64,000 nucleotides of DNA from the NCBI RefSeq assembly GCF_042432815.1, contig NZ_JBHLWM010000001.1, forward strand, positions 62,001-126,000. Direction: 5' to 3'. Under the pieces are notes generated by a model. It was not told the DNA's origin. It worked only from the letters and a program-made list of their open reading frames with translations, and did no database searches. Of this stretch, positions 52,501-61,492 are shown one piece after another. Each line of letters opens with the position of its first letter. Within the stretch, counting starts at the first letter, position 1. A program made the position numbers and the translations under genes. The DNA is from Rhodopseudomonas telluris. GTDB lineage: Bacteria > Pseudomonadota > Alphaproteobacteria > Rhizobiales > Xanthobacteraceae.

Positions 52501-53238
52501 ATGGCCGACAAACCCGGAGCGCCCGATCGCGGCGCGGTGATCTACAAGGCGCTGTGGCACGCCATCATCGAGCAGGCGCTGCAGCCCGGCGCCAAGCTGC
52601 CCGAGGATGCGATCGGCGAGAAGTTCGGCGCCAGCCGCACTATCGTGCGCGCGGCGTTGGCCCGGCTGGCGGCCGAAGGCCTGGTCGAGCTGCGCCGCAA
52701 TCGCGGGGCGGCAGTGGCGACGCCGAGCTGGAACGAGGCGAGGGATATCTTCGACGTGAGGATCGGCCTCGAACGGCTGGTGGTCGCGCGGCTCGCCGGC
52801 AGGCTGACCCGCGAGCAGATCAAACAGCTCAAGCAGCATGTCGACGCCGAGGAAGAGGCGCGCGGCAGCAACGTGCCGCTGTCGATCCGGCTGGCGACGG
52901 ACTTTCACATCAAGCTTGCGGGAATGACGGGCAATCCGGTGCTCGAGCGCTATGTCAGCGAAGTCGCGTCGCGCTGCGGCCTGATCCTGGCGCGGTTCAG
53001 CCGGCCGCATTCGTCGGATTGCGCCGTCAGCGAGCATCGCGCCTTGATCGCGGCGCTGTCGTCCAACGACGTTCCGGCGGCAATGACGCTGATGGATCAC
53101 CATCTCGACGCGGTGGCGGACCGGGCGATGATCTTCGAACAGCCGCAGCCCGAGCGCGACATTCAGGACATCCTCGAGCCGTACGTGAAGGATGCCGCGC
53201 AGGTAAAGGGCAAGAAGGCTTCTTCGAGAAGGACGTAG
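52501..53238 (+). CDS. GntR-family regulator (FCD subfamily)
   Basis: The 245-residue protein has an N-terminal winged helix (EQALQPGAKLPEDAIGEKFGASRTIVRAALARL) and a helical FCD effector domain: RIGLERLVVARLAGRL, DFHIKLAGMTGN and SEHRALIAALSS, with the acid/His residues that bind a metal and a carboxylate ligand. It sits between the two Liv gene sets. A GTATAC-type operator upstream of the second set (53871-53908) suggests it controls that set. ATG 52501 is preferred; a longer frame reaches 52381. Confidence 0.87.
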   Translation: MADKPGAPDRGAVIYKALWHAIIEQALQPGAKLPEDAIGEKFGASRTIVRAALARLAAEGLVELRRNRGAAVATPSWNEARDIFDVRIGLERLVVARLAGRLTREQIKQLKQHVDAEEEARGSNVPLSIRLATDFHIKLAGMTGNPVLERYVSEVASRCGLILARFSRPHSSDCAVSEHRALIAALSSNDVPAAMTLMDHHLDAVADRAMIFEQPQPERDIQDILEPYVKDAAQVKGKKASSRRT

Positions 53239-53250
53239 TGCCTCTCAGTT

Positions 53251-53337
53251 CGTCATTGCGAGGAGGCGAAGCCGACGAAGCAATCCAGCGCCGTGCGCGG
53301 CATTTCTGGATTGCTTCGCCTTCGGCTCGCAATGACG
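53251..53337. repeat. Palindromic intergenic repeat (GTCATTGCGAGG family)
   Basis: The element starts CGTCATTGCGAGGAGGCGAA and ends TTCGGCTCGCAATGACG; inside, GAAGCAATCCAG is mirrored by CTGGATTGCTTC. It follows the GntR gene at the convergent junction with the NTF2-like gene. Confidence 0.85.
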
Positions 53338-53380
53338 AGGAGAGTTTCTCGTCCCACTCAACCGCATGCGTTCAACGTCG

Positions 53381-53815
53381 CTACGCTTCGATCCCCCGTT
53401 GCGTCAGCAGCCGTTCCGCGCTGTCGTTCCAGACGTCCATCTTGACGATCTTGCCGCCGCGAACGACGAAGCGGTCGACGTAGCGGTTGCCTTCGAAGGG
53501 CGTGCCATCGGGCCATTCGCCGTACAGCGTGCCGGTATTGTACACGACGGTCTCGCCGTCGCCCGGCGCGACGTCGGTCCGCTCCATCTTCTTCTTCACC
53601 CATTTGTAGCGCCTGGCGTTGAACGCCGTGGCGTCGCGCGGATGCGTGAATTTGCGACCGCCCGTGAAGGTGATGGCGACGTCCGGCGCCATGTAGGTCG
53701 CCGCCGTCTCGGGATCGGGAACCATCGAGGCGACCAGAAAGCGTTCGACCAGCGCGGCCGCCGCCGCGGTGTCGTTGGCCGTTGCGGGCGCCGAGACCGG
53801 GTGGACCTGGGACAT
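53381..53815 (-). CDS. NTF2-like/SnoaL-like protein
   Basis: A 144-residue cone-shaped alpha+beta protein of the nuclear-transport-factor-2 superfamily: AALVERFLVASMVPDPETAATYMAPDVAITFTGG, then WVKKKMERTDV, and YVDRFVVRGGKIVKMDVWNDS. Such proteins act as isomerases, dehydratases or small subunits of ring-hydroxylating enzymes; no catalytic residue is diagnostic here. GGAGATC precedes ATG 53815. It is divergent from the second Liv operon and shares its operator region. Confidence 0.8.
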   Translation of the reverse strand: MSQVHPVSAPATANDTAAAAALVERFLVASMVPDPETAATYMAPDVAITFTGGRKFTHPRDATAFNARRYKWVKKKMERTDVAPGDGETVVYNTGTLYGEWPDGTPFEGNRYVDRFVVRGGKIVKMDVWNDSAERLLTQRGIEA

Positions 53816-53870
53816 GAAGTGATCTCCGTGACATTGTCTGACGTGCCGACCGAAGCAAGCCGGGTGCCAA

Positions 53871-53908
53871 AAATCGTATCCGTTCGTGGTCAAGATTGTA
53901 TACGATTT
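53871..53908. promoter_or_regulatory. GntR-type operator candidate
   Basis: AAATCGTAT (53871-53879) and ATACGATTT (53900-53908) are a perfect 9-base inverted repeat; the right arm is part of ATTGTATACGATT, close to the TTGTATACAA palindrome bound by FCD-type GntR proteins. It lies between the divergent NTF2-like gene and the second Liv gene set, near a GntR gene. Confidence 0.6.
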
Positions 53909-54060
53909 GGGCGACCGCTGTCTGCATGTTGAGCAGCCTGATGCGCTGAAACTCCGATTTGACGGGGTTTCGCGCGACTCTGCCGCGATTCCGCACCACC
54001 GCCGTCTGGCACAGCGCTTGCTAGCTTCAGTCCGCATCCATTGGAGAGAGGGCTGTGAGC

Positions 54061-55242
54061 ATGTTCGCATTGCCGAGAATTTCGCGCCGCTTGCTGATTG
54101 CCGCAGGCGCAACGTCGCTGGCGTTGGCCGCCGTGCCGGCCTGGGCCCAGGAGACCGTCAAGGTGGGGCTGGTCGCGGCGATGTCCGGACAGTCGGCCAA
54201 GTCGGGAGAGGCGATCGTTCGCGGGCTGTCGCTGGCGATCGACGACATCAACGCCAAGGGCGGCGTGCTCGGCAAGAAGGTCGAGCTGGTGGTGCGCGAC
54301 GACGAAAGCAATCCCGCCAAGGGCGTGATCGCGGCGCGCGAACTCGTGCAGCGCGAGAAGGTGGTGGCGTATTTCGGCGGCATCGATACGCCGGTGTCGA
54401 TGGCGATCGTGCCGTTCGCCAATCAGTCCAAGGTTCCGTTCATCGGCGTCTGGGCAGCCGGCACGCCGATTACTCGCAACGGCGCCGCCGAGAACTACGT
54501 GTTCCGCGTCTCCGCCGTGGATGCGCTGGTCGACGTCGCGCTGGTGGACTACGCGGTCAAGAAGTACGCGGCCAAGAAGCCGGGCATGATCCTGATCAAC
54601 AACCCCTGGGGCGAATCCAACGAGGCGGGGCTGAAGGCGGCGCTCGCCACGAAGAATATGCCGAACGCCGGCGTGGAGAAATTCGAGACCGGCGACGTCG
54701 ATCTGGTGCCGCAGCTCACCCGCCTGAAGGATGCCGGCGCCGATACGTTGTTCATGGTCGCCAACGTCGCGCCCTCCGCGCAGGTGGTGAAGTCGCTCGA
54801 CCGGATGGGCTGGAACGTGCCGGTGGTGTCGCATTGGGGACCGGCCGGCGGCCGCTTCACCGAGCTCGCCGGGCCGAGCGCCGAGAAGGTCCACTTCATC
54901 CAGACCTTCAGCTTCTCCGGCAACACCAGCCCGAAGGCGGCGACCGTGTTCGAGGCGCTGAAGGCGAAATATCCGCAGATCAAATCCGCCGCCGATGTCA
55001 CGCCCGCCGTCGGCATCGCCAACGCATACGACGCCATGCATCTGACCGCGCTGGCGATCGCCAAGGCCGGCTCGACCGACGGCACCAAGATCCGCGACGG
55101 CTTCTACGAGATCGGCGGCTACGACGGCCTAATCAAGACCTACAGCAAGCCGTTCACCAAGGACAACCACGACGCACTGTCGCCCTCGGACTACATCTTC
55201 ACCTACTTCAAGGGCGACGAAATCCTGCCGCTGACGAATTGA
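54061..55242 (+). CDS. Liv-type ABC transporter substrate-binding protein, second system
   Basis: The 393-residue protein has a signal peptide (RRLLIAAGATSLALAAVPAWAQ), VKVGLVAAMSGQSAKSGEAI, DDINAKGGVLGKKVELVVRDD, GGIDTPVSMAIVPFAN and MILINNPWGESNEAGLKA. It resembles the first system's binding protein only in fold and general motifs, so a different ligand is likely. ATG 54061 is preferred over GTG 54055 because GGAGAGAGG is 9 bases before it. A palindromic repeat separates it from the permease gene. Confidence 0.9.
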   Translation: MFALPRISRRLLIAAGATSLALAAVPAWAQETVKVGLVAAMSGQSAKSGEAIVRGLSLAIDDINAKGGVLGKKVELVVRDDESNPAKGVIAARELVQREKVVAYFGGIDTPVSMAIVPFANQSKVPFIGVWAAGTPITRNGAAENYVFRVSAVDALVDVALVDYAVKKYAAKKPGMILINNPWGESNEAGLKAALATKNMPNAGVEKFETGDVDLVPQLTRLKDAGADTLFMVANVAPSAQVVKSLDRMGWNVPVVSHWGPAGGRFTELAGPSAEKVHFIQTFSFSGNTSPKAATVFEALKAKYPQIKSAADVTPAVGIANAYDAMHLTALAIAKAGSTDGTKIRDGFYEIGGYDGLIKTYSKPFTKDNHDALSPSDYIFTYFKGDEILPLTN

Positions 55243-55266
55243 GGTTCGGCAACAACGCCCACGTTC

Positions 55267-55431
55267 GTCATTCCGGGCCTGCCCCTGCGTCGGCGCAGCC
55301 GACGAAGGGGCAGGCCCGGAATCCATAACCCCCGAGCGTGCGTGTCGGCACAGCCGTCGTGACGGCTGCATTCACAACAAAGCACAGGGGTTATGGATTC
55401 CGGGCTCGCGCTTCGCGCGCCCCGGAATGAC
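55267..55431. repeat. Palindromic intergenic repeat (GTCATTCCGGG family)
   Basis: The element begins GTCATTCCGGGCCTGCCCCT and ends CGCCCCGGAATGAC. GGAATCCATAACCCC and GGGGTTATGGATTCC form an inner inverted pair. It is embedded between the binding-protein and permease genes and would be transcribed as part of the second Liv operon. Confidence 0.87.
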
Positions 55432-55471
55432 AAACGATAATTTGTAATTGCGACAACCCTTACGGACTACC

Positions 55472-56341
55472 ATGCTCGCTTCCGCCATCATCTCGGGTAT
55501 CGGCCTCGGCAGCATGTACGGGCTGATCGCGCTCGGCTTTCACATCACCTATGTGGTGTCGAGCACCGTCAACTTCGCGCAAGGCTCGGCGATGATGCTG
55601 GGGGCCGTGCTCGGCTACACGTTCGGCATCCGCTACGGCTGGCCGATGCCGCTGGCGGTGCTGGCGGCGCTGACGTGTTGTGCGCTGGTCGGGCTGGTGA
55701 TCGAGCGCTTCCTGGTGCGGCCGTTCGTGGCGCGCGGCTCGAACGCCTGGCTGATGGCGACGGTCGCGGCCGGCATCGTGCTCGACAACATCGTGCTGTT
55801 CACCTTCGGCAAGGAGCCCCGCGGCTTTCCGTCGCCGCTCGCGAGTCAGCCGATCCGCATCTTCGGCGCCGGCGTCTATCCGCTGCAATTGTTGATCCCG
55901 CTGGTCGGCATCGGCTGCGCGCTGGCGCTGCATCTGCTGCTGCGCCATACAAGGCGCGGCAAGACGCTGCTCGCCGTGGTGCAGAATCCGGATGCGGCAC
56001 GGCTGATGGGCATCAACGTCAATCGCACCATCGCGATCTCCTTCATGGTTTCGACCGCGCTCGCCGGCCTCGCCGGCATCCTGATCGCGCCGCTGTTCAG
56101 CGTCAGTTCGGAGATGGGCACGCTGTTCGGCATCAAGGCGTTCGCGGTCGCGATCCTTGGCGGCATGGGCTCGGCGTGGGGCGTGGTGATCGCCGGCCTT
56201 GTCTATGGGTTGATCGAAGCGCTGGTCACCTCGTTCCTCGGCTCGGTCTACACCCAGATCGTGGTGTTCTCGGTCGTCATCCTGGCGCTGGCGCTGATGC
56301 CGAACGGCCTGTTCGGCCGCGCAGCGATCAACAAGGTCTGA
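55472..56341 (+). CDS. Liv-type ABC transporter permease (LivH-like), second system
   Basis: The 289-residue permease has LivH features: ISGIGLGSMYGLIALGFHITY, TVNFAQGSAMMLGAVLG, the coupling loop TLLAVVQNPDAARLMGINVN and KAFAVAILGGMGSAWGVVIAG. ATG 55472 is used; a GTG-like start at 55448 in the same frame adds eight unlikely residues. It pairs with the LivM part of the next, fused protein, whose gene begins two bases after this one stops. Confidence 0.88.
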   Translation: MLASAIISGIGLGSMYGLIALGFHITYVVSSTVNFAQGSAMMLGAVLGYTFGIRYGWPMPLAVLAALTCCALVGLVIERFLVRPFVARGSNAWLMATVAAGIVLDNIVLFTFGKEPRGFPSPLASQPIRIFGAGVYPLQLLIPLVGIGCALALHLLLRHTRRGKTLLAVVQNPDAARLMGINVNRTIAISFMVSTALAGLAGILIAPLFSVSSEMGTLFGIKAFAVAILGGMGSAWGVVIAGLVYGLIEALVTSFLGSVYTQIVVFSVVILALALMPNGLFGRAAINKV

Positions 56342-56343
56342 CC

Positions 56344-58878
56344 ATGCAGCCGCGATCACCTCTGCGCAATTACGCGACGCCCGCCGCCATTTTGCTGCTC
56401 ACGCTCGTCGCCGCGCTGTACGCGGCGCGGGCGGAAGGTTACGCGCCGTTCGTGCTGGCGATGGTGGCGCTGACCTGCGTGGTCGGCGTCGGCCTCAACA
56501 TCCTGGTCGGGCTGACCGGGCAGATCTCGCTCGGCCATGTCGGCTTCTACGCGATCGGTGCCTACACGGTCGCGATCCTGACGCTGCAGGGCATCAGCTT
56601 CTGGCTGGCGCTGCCGCTCGCCGGCCTGATCGCCGGCGCGATCGGTTTGCTGCTGTCGCTGCCGGCGCTGCGGGTCACGGGGCCGTATCTGGCGATGATC
56701 ACCATCGCCTTCGCCTTCATCGTCCAGCATCTCACCATCGAGTGGCGCGGCGTCACCGGCGGCTCCAATGGCCTGATGGGACTGCCACCGCCCGCGATCG
56801 GCGGCCATGTCTTCACCGAACGCGAGATGGCGCTGCTGGCGATCGGCCTCGCCGGCGCGGCGACCTACTTCTTCCATCGGCTGGCTGGCTCGGCGTGGGG
56901 CAGGGCCATGGTCGCGGTGCGCGACGCCGAGGTCGCGGCGCGATCGATCGGGCTCAATCCGGTGACCGTCAAGGCGGCGGCGTTCATGCTGTCGGCGGTG
57001 TTCACCGGGCTCGCTGGCGGCATCTTCGCCTCGCTACTCGCTTTCGTGGCGCCGGACTCGTTTCCGTTCTCGCAGTCGATCCTGTTCCTGTTCGCCTGCA
57101 TCGTCGGCGGCGCCGGTTGGGTGTTGGGTCCGGCGGTCGGCGCTGCGATCACCGTCGTGCTGCCGGAACTGTTGTCGCAACTCGCCGAGTATCGTCTGCT
57201 GTTCTTCGGCGCGCTGCTGCTCGCGGTGCTGTGGCTGGCGCCGGAAGGCGTGCTCGGCACGCTGGCGCGGCTGATGCGGCGGACCGACCCGCGGCCGGCG
57301 GCACCGGGCGATGTCGGTGCTTACTTAGCGAATGCCGGGCGCAGCGATCCGCTCGAGGTCGCGGACATCGGCATCAGCTTCGGCGGCATCAAGGCCGCGT
57401 CGAACGTGTCGTTCTCGGCGCAGCCTGGCCAGGTCACCAGCGTGATCGGCCCGAACGGCGCCGGCAAGACCACCGTGCTCAACATGATCGGCGGCTTCTA
57501 TAAACCGGGCGCCGGGAGCATCCGCTTGGGCGGCGCGGAACTGGCCGGCGCGCCGGCCTGGCGCGTGGCGCGGGCCGGCATTGGCCGCACCTACCAGACG
57601 ACCAAACTGTTCGACACGATGAGCGTCGTCGACAACGTGTTGATCGCGATGCACGGCGGCAAGCTCGGTTCGATGGTCAGCACCGCCGCAATAGCTGCTG
57701 ATGAATCCGCCGCCGAAGCGCTGATCGCCTTCGTTGGCTATCGCGGACCGCTCGCCGCAACCGCCGGCGACCTGCCGCATGTCGATCGGCGACTCGTCGA
57801 GATCGCCCGCGCGCTGGCGATGCGGCCGCGCGTGCTGCTGCTCGATGAGCCGGCCGCCGGCCTGATGGCCTCCGACAAGGACGCGCTCAGCGGGCTTTTG
57901 AGGCGGATCGCTGATCTCGGCATCGCGGTCATTTTGGTCGAGCATGACATGCGGCTGGTGATGGGGATCTCCGACCACATCGTGGTGCTCGACGCCGGTA
58001 CGCCGATCGCCGCCGGCACGCCGGACATGATCCGCCGCGATCCGAAAGTGCTTGCGGCTTATCTCGGCGGCGCCGAAATGCGGGCGCGTGGTCGCGACGC
58101 GCCGTGGGACGGTTCGCGCGACGCCGTGCTCACCGCGATCAATCTCGTTGCCGGCTATGGCGCCGCGCCGGTGTTGTCGGATCTCAATCTCGAAGTCCGG
58201 CCGGGCGAAATGGTCGCGGTGATCGGCGCCAATGGCGCCGGCAAGTCGACGATGATGCGCGCGCTGGCCGGCCTGCTGCGGCCGATCGACGGCGACGTGA
58301 TCCTCGACGATCAGCGCATCGACAAGATCGCCGCGCACCGCATCGCCGCGCGCGGCCTCGCGCTGGTTCCGGAAGGGCGGCAGGTGTTTCCCGAGCTCAG
58401 CGTCTACGACAACCTCGAGCTCGGCGCCAATACGCGGCGCGATGTGGACTACGCGGCCGAGATCGAAGCTGTGCTGAAGCGGTTTCCCCGGCTGCGCGAG
58501 CGGCTGCACGGCCGGGCAGGGCTGCTGTCCGGTGGCGAGCAGCAGATGCTGGCGATCGCGCGCGGCATGATGGCCAAGCCGCGCATCCTGCTGCTCGACG
58601 AGCCGTCACTTGGCCTCGCGCCGGCGATGATCAACGAACTCTACGACGTGCTCGCCGATTTGCGCGACGAGGGCATCACGATTCTGCTGGTCGATCAGAT
58701 CGCCGTGCTGGCGCTCGCGGTCGCGGACCGCGGCTACGTGATCGACAGCGGCAAGATCGTGCGTGACGACAGCGCCGCAGCGCTCGCCAGCGATCCAGAA
58801 GTCGAGGCTGCGTATCTCGGCCATGTCGACGCCGCGCCGGAGCGGCCGCTTCCCACCGCATCAGGAGTTTCGTCGTGA
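56344..58878 (+). CDS. LivM-LivG-LivF triple fusion (permease plus two ATPases)
   Basis: One 844-residue polypeptide holds a LivM permease (1-310: VGLTGQISLGHVGFYAIGAY, GPYLAMITIAFAFIVQ), a LivG ATPase (337-575: Walker A IGPNGAGKTT 368-377, Walker B VLLLDEP 497-503) and a LivF ATPase (593-830: Walker A IGANGAGKST 627-636, signature LSGGEQQ, Walker B ILLLDEP). In the LivG part the ABC signature reads DLPHVDRRLVEIARAL, having lost the usual YGxQ/SGGQ, while LivF is intact. A Pro/Arg-rich linker (311-336) joins permease and ATPase. ATG 56344; no frameshift signs. Confidence 0.9.
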   Translation: MQPRSPLRNYATPAAILLLTLVAALYAARAEGYAPFVLAMVALTCVVGVGLNILVGLTGQISLGHVGFYAIGAYTVAILTLQGISFWLALPLAGLIAGAIGLLLSLPALRVTGPYLAMITIAFAFIVQHLTIEWRGVTGGSNGLMGLPPPAIGGHVFTEREMALLAIGLAGAATYFFHRLAGSAWGRAMVAVRDAEVAARSIGLNPVTVKAAAFMLSAVFTGLAGGIFASLLAFVAPDSFPFSQSILFLFACIVGGAGWVLGPAVGAAITVVLPELLSQLAEYRLLFFGALLLAVLWLAPEGVLGTLARLMRRTDPRPAAPGDVGAYLANAGRSDPLEVADIGISFGGIKAASNVSFSAQPGQVTSVIGPNGAGKTTVLNMIGGFYKPGAGSIRLGGAELAGAPAWRVARAGIGRTYQTTKLFDTMSVVDNVLIAMHGGKLGSMVSTAAIAADESAAEALIAFVGYRGPLAATAGDLPHVDRRLVEIARALAMRPRVLLLDEPAAGLMASDKDALSGLLRRIADLGIAVILVEHDMRLVMGISDHIVVLDAGTPIAAGTPDMIRRDPKVLAAYLGGAEMRARGRDAPWDGSRDAVLTAINLVAGYGAAPVLSDLNLEVRPGEMVAVIGANGAGKSTMMRALAGLLRPIDGDVILDDQRIDKIAAHRIAARGLALVPEGRQVFPELSVYDNLELGANTRRDVDYAAEIEAVLKRFPRLRERLHGRAGLLSGGEQQMLAIARGMMAKPRILLLDEPSLGLAPAMINELYDVLADLRDEGITILLVDQIAVLALAVADRGYVIDSGKIVRDDSAAALASDPEVEAAYLGHVDAAPERPLPTASGVSS

Positions 58879-60110
58879 CCTTCGATCTCATTCTCCGCAA
58901 CGCCGCCATCGCTGACCGTCCGGGCCCGGCGGTCGACATCGGCATCCAGGCGGGGCGCTTTGCGGCGATCGAAGCCGGGCTGCCGGGTGACGGCGCGCCG
59001 GATCAGGATTGCGGCGGACGGCTGGTGGTGCCGGGCTTCGTCGAGACGCATATCCATCTCGACAAATCCTGTCTGCTCGGTCGTTGCAATTGCGAGATGG
59101 GCACGCTCGACGAGGCGATCGCCGAGGTCGTCAAGGCCAAGAAGGCGTTCACCGAAGAGGACGTGTACCGGCGCGCCTCGCAGACGCTGGAGAAAGCGAT
59201 CAAGCACGGCACCAACCGGATGCGCACACATGTCGAGGTCGATCCGCGCGTGGGCCTGACGAGCTTCCGCGCGCTGAAGCAGCTCAAGGCGGATTACGCC
59301 TGGGCGGTCGATCTGCAGCTTTGTGTGTTTCCGCAAGAGGGGCTGCTCGATGATCCCGGCTGTGACGAGGTGATGTTGCAGGCGCTGCGCGAAGGCGCCG
59401 ACGTGGTCGGCGGCGCGCCCTATATGGACAAGGACTCGCACGGCCAGATCGGCCGCATCTTCGAGATGGCCAAGGAGTTCGACGTCGACATCGACTTCCA
59501 TCTCGATTTCGGTCTCGACCCGGCCCATCTCGATCTCGACGAAGTCTGCCGGATTGCGGATGCGACCGGGTGGGGCGGGCGCGTCGCGATCGGCCATGTC
59601 ACCAAGCTGTCGGCGATGCTGACCGCTGCGTTCGAGGCGGCGGCGGATCGACTTGCATCGGCGGGTGTGGCCGTCACCGTGCTGCCGGCGACGGATTTGT
59701 TTCTGACCGGCCGCGACAGCGATCATAACGTGCCGCGCGGCGTGACGCCGGCGCATCGGCTGCGCGCGCGCGGCGTCAACGCCAACATCTCGACCAACAA
59801 CGTGCTCAACCCGTTCACGCCGTTCGGTGACTGCTCGCTGATCCGGATGATCAATCTCTACGCCAACGTGGCGCAGGTCGGCGCCACCGCCGAACTCTCC
59901 GGCTGTCTCGACATGGTGACGTCGGCCTCGGCGCGGCTTTTGAATCTTGCGGACTACGGCATCGCGGTTGGCAACCCGGCCGATCTCGTCGTGCTGGACT
60001 GCGCCACCAAGGCGCAGGCGGTGTGCGAGATCGCGCAGCCGCTGTTCGGCCTCAAGCGCGGCATTCGGACATTCGACAAACCCGCAGCGATGTTGCACAA
60101 GCCGAACTGA
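58875..60110 (+). CDS. Cytosine deaminase-like amidohydrolase
   Basis: The 411-residue protein belongs to the CodA/AtzC branch of the amidohydrolases: metal pair H59/H61 in VETHIHLDKSCL, H209 in DIDFHLDFG and H241 in AIGHVTKLSAM. Where CodA has its metal-bound Asp (GHDDVFDPW) the sequence reads ISTNNVLNPFTPFGD (N308, N309), so the usual acid appears to be missing. It may deaminate or hydrolyse a ring nitrogen compound with altered chemistry. GTG 58875 behind AGGAG overlaps the fusion gene's stop by GTGA. Confidence 0.85.
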   Translation: MTFDLILRNAAIADRPGPAVDIGIQAGRFAAIEAGLPGDGAPDQDCGGRLVVPGFVETHIHLDKSCLLGRCNCEMGTLDEAIAEVVKAKKAFTEEDVYRRASQTLEKAIKHGTNRMRTHVEVDPRVGLTSFRALKQLKADYAWAVDLQLCVFPQEGLLDDPGCDEVMLQALREGADVVGGAPYMDKDSHGQIGRIFEMAKEFDVDIDFHLDFGLDPAHLDLDEVCRIADATGWGGRVAIGHVTKLSAMLTAAFEAAADRLASAGVAVTVLPATDLFLTGRDSDHNVPRGVTPAHRLRARGVNANISTNNVLNPFTPFGDCSLIRMINLYANVAQVGATAELSGCLDMVTSASARLLNLADYGIAVGNPADLVVLDCATKAQAVCEIAQPLFGLKRGIRTFDKPAAMLHKPN

Positions 60111-60147
60111 TTTCGCCGCGGCGACACCACCAATTGACGGAGACGAG

Positions 60148-61326
60148 ATGCCGGTCGACGACACGCTGAACGCGTTCTGTGTGCATGGATTGATCGAACG
60201 ACAGACGCATCAGCAGGGGCCTTTGGCCGGACTGACCTTCGCGGTGAAGGATTTTTTCGACGTCGCTGGCGTGCCGACTGGTGCCGGAAGCCCGGAATGG
60301 CTGACGACGCATCCGGTGCCCGAGCGTTCGGCGCCGGTGGTCGATCGCTTGCTCGATGCCGGCGGCAGGATGGTCGGCAAGACTCGCACCGACGAGATGG
60401 CGTGGAGCCTCAACGGCGAGAACGCGCATTATGGCACGCCGATCAATCCGGCCGCGCCGGGCCGCATTCCGGGGGGCTCGTCGAGCGGCTCGGCGGCGGC
60501 CACGGCCGGCAAGCTGGTCGACTTTGCGCTCGGCTCGGACACCGGTGGTTCGGTGCGGCTGCCGGCGAGCTATTGCGGCATCTACGGCATTCGCACCACG
60601 CACGGCCGCATCCCGCTGGATGGCGCCGTGCCGCTGGCGCCGAGCTACGACACGGTCGGCTGGTTCGCGCGAAGCGCCGAGCTGATGGCGACGATCGGCA
60701 ACGTGTTGCTCGACAACGTCCACGCGCCGCGACGGCCGGCACGTGTCCTGATCGCGCAGGATCTGTTCGACGCAATCGAGCCGCGCGCTGTCGAGGCACT
60801 ACAGCCTGGCCTGACCCGCCTGACCGCGCTGTTCGGGACGCCGCAGCCGGTGGAAGTTGCGGGTGACGAACGTGCGGCGTGGCGGAATACGTTCCGTGTT
60901 TTGCAGTCGCGCGATGCCTGGGCGGCGCATGGCGCTTGGGTGACCGAGGTGAAGCCGGCGTTCGGTCCCGGCGTGAAGGAGCGCTTCGCCGCTGCTGCCG
61001 TACTCGATCCGGCCGAAGTCGCGGATGCCGAGGCACTGCGCCAGCGTATCACCGCGAAGATGCTGCAACTGGTCGAAGACGCCGTGCTGATCGCGCCGAC
61101 TGCGCCCGGCATTGCGCCGCTGCGCAACTCCTCGGGCGATGCGCTCGAAGCCTTCCGCGCCCGTTCGATCGAGTTGCTGTGCCCAGCCGGCCATGCCGGT
61201 CTGCCGCAACTGTCGCTGCCGCTCGCGACGCTGGACGGCTGTCCGCTCGGCCTGTCGCTGATCGGCGGCCGCGGCTGTGACGAGGATTTGCTGGCGCTCG
61301 CCGTGGAACTCGAGCGCGCGGTCTGA
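60148..61326 (+). CDS. Amidase signature family amidase (AMI1/indoleacetamide-hydrolase-like)
   Basis: The 392-residue enzyme has the Ser-cisSer-Lys triad: K34 in FAVKDFFDVAG, the cis-Ser in IPGGSSSGSAAA (about 111-113) and the nucleophile S135 in DTGGSVRLPA. Its short length and lack of a C-terminal extension set it apart from allophanate hydrolase AtzF. It hydrolyses a carboxamide to acid plus ammonia. ATG 60148, behind GGAGACGAG, is 37 bases after the amidohydrolase gene, so it is the likely last gene of the second operon. Confidence 0.88.
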   Translation: MPVDDTLNAFCVHGLIERQTHQQGPLAGLTFAVKDFFDVAGVPTGAGSPEWLTTHPVPERSAPVVDRLLDAGGRMVGKTRTDEMAWSLNGENAHYGTPINPAAPGRIPGGSSSGSAAATAGKLVDFALGSDTGGSVRLPASYCGIYGIRTTHGRIPLDGAVPLAPSYDTVGWFARSAELMATIGNVLLDNVHAPRRPARVLIAQDLFDAIEPRAVEALQPGLTRLTALFGTPQPVEVAGDERAAWRNTFRVLQSRDAWAAHGAWVTEVKPAFGPGVKERFAAAAVLDPAEVADAEALRQRITAKMLQLVEDAVLIAPTAPGIAPLRNSSGDALEAFRARSIELLCPAGHAGLPQLSLPLATLDGCPLGLSLIGGRGCDEDLLALAVELERAV

Positions 61327-61492
61327 GACGCCTGCCACTCGTCCACGAGTCTGGCATTGATCGATGCCGATAAGCGAGGACTGACTGCCTCCTGCGCCGG
61401 GACGACGCAGCTGCGGATAGAGGGATCATTAACGTCGCGGTCCTAGGCTGGACGGTGCTTGAATAAGGTCGTGTAACGCTGCCGGATCGACG

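Noticed and set aside
60148..61326. Allophanate hydrolase completing guanidine degradation
   Set aside because: At 392 residues it has only the amidase domain, is 25 kb away, and sits in a different operon.
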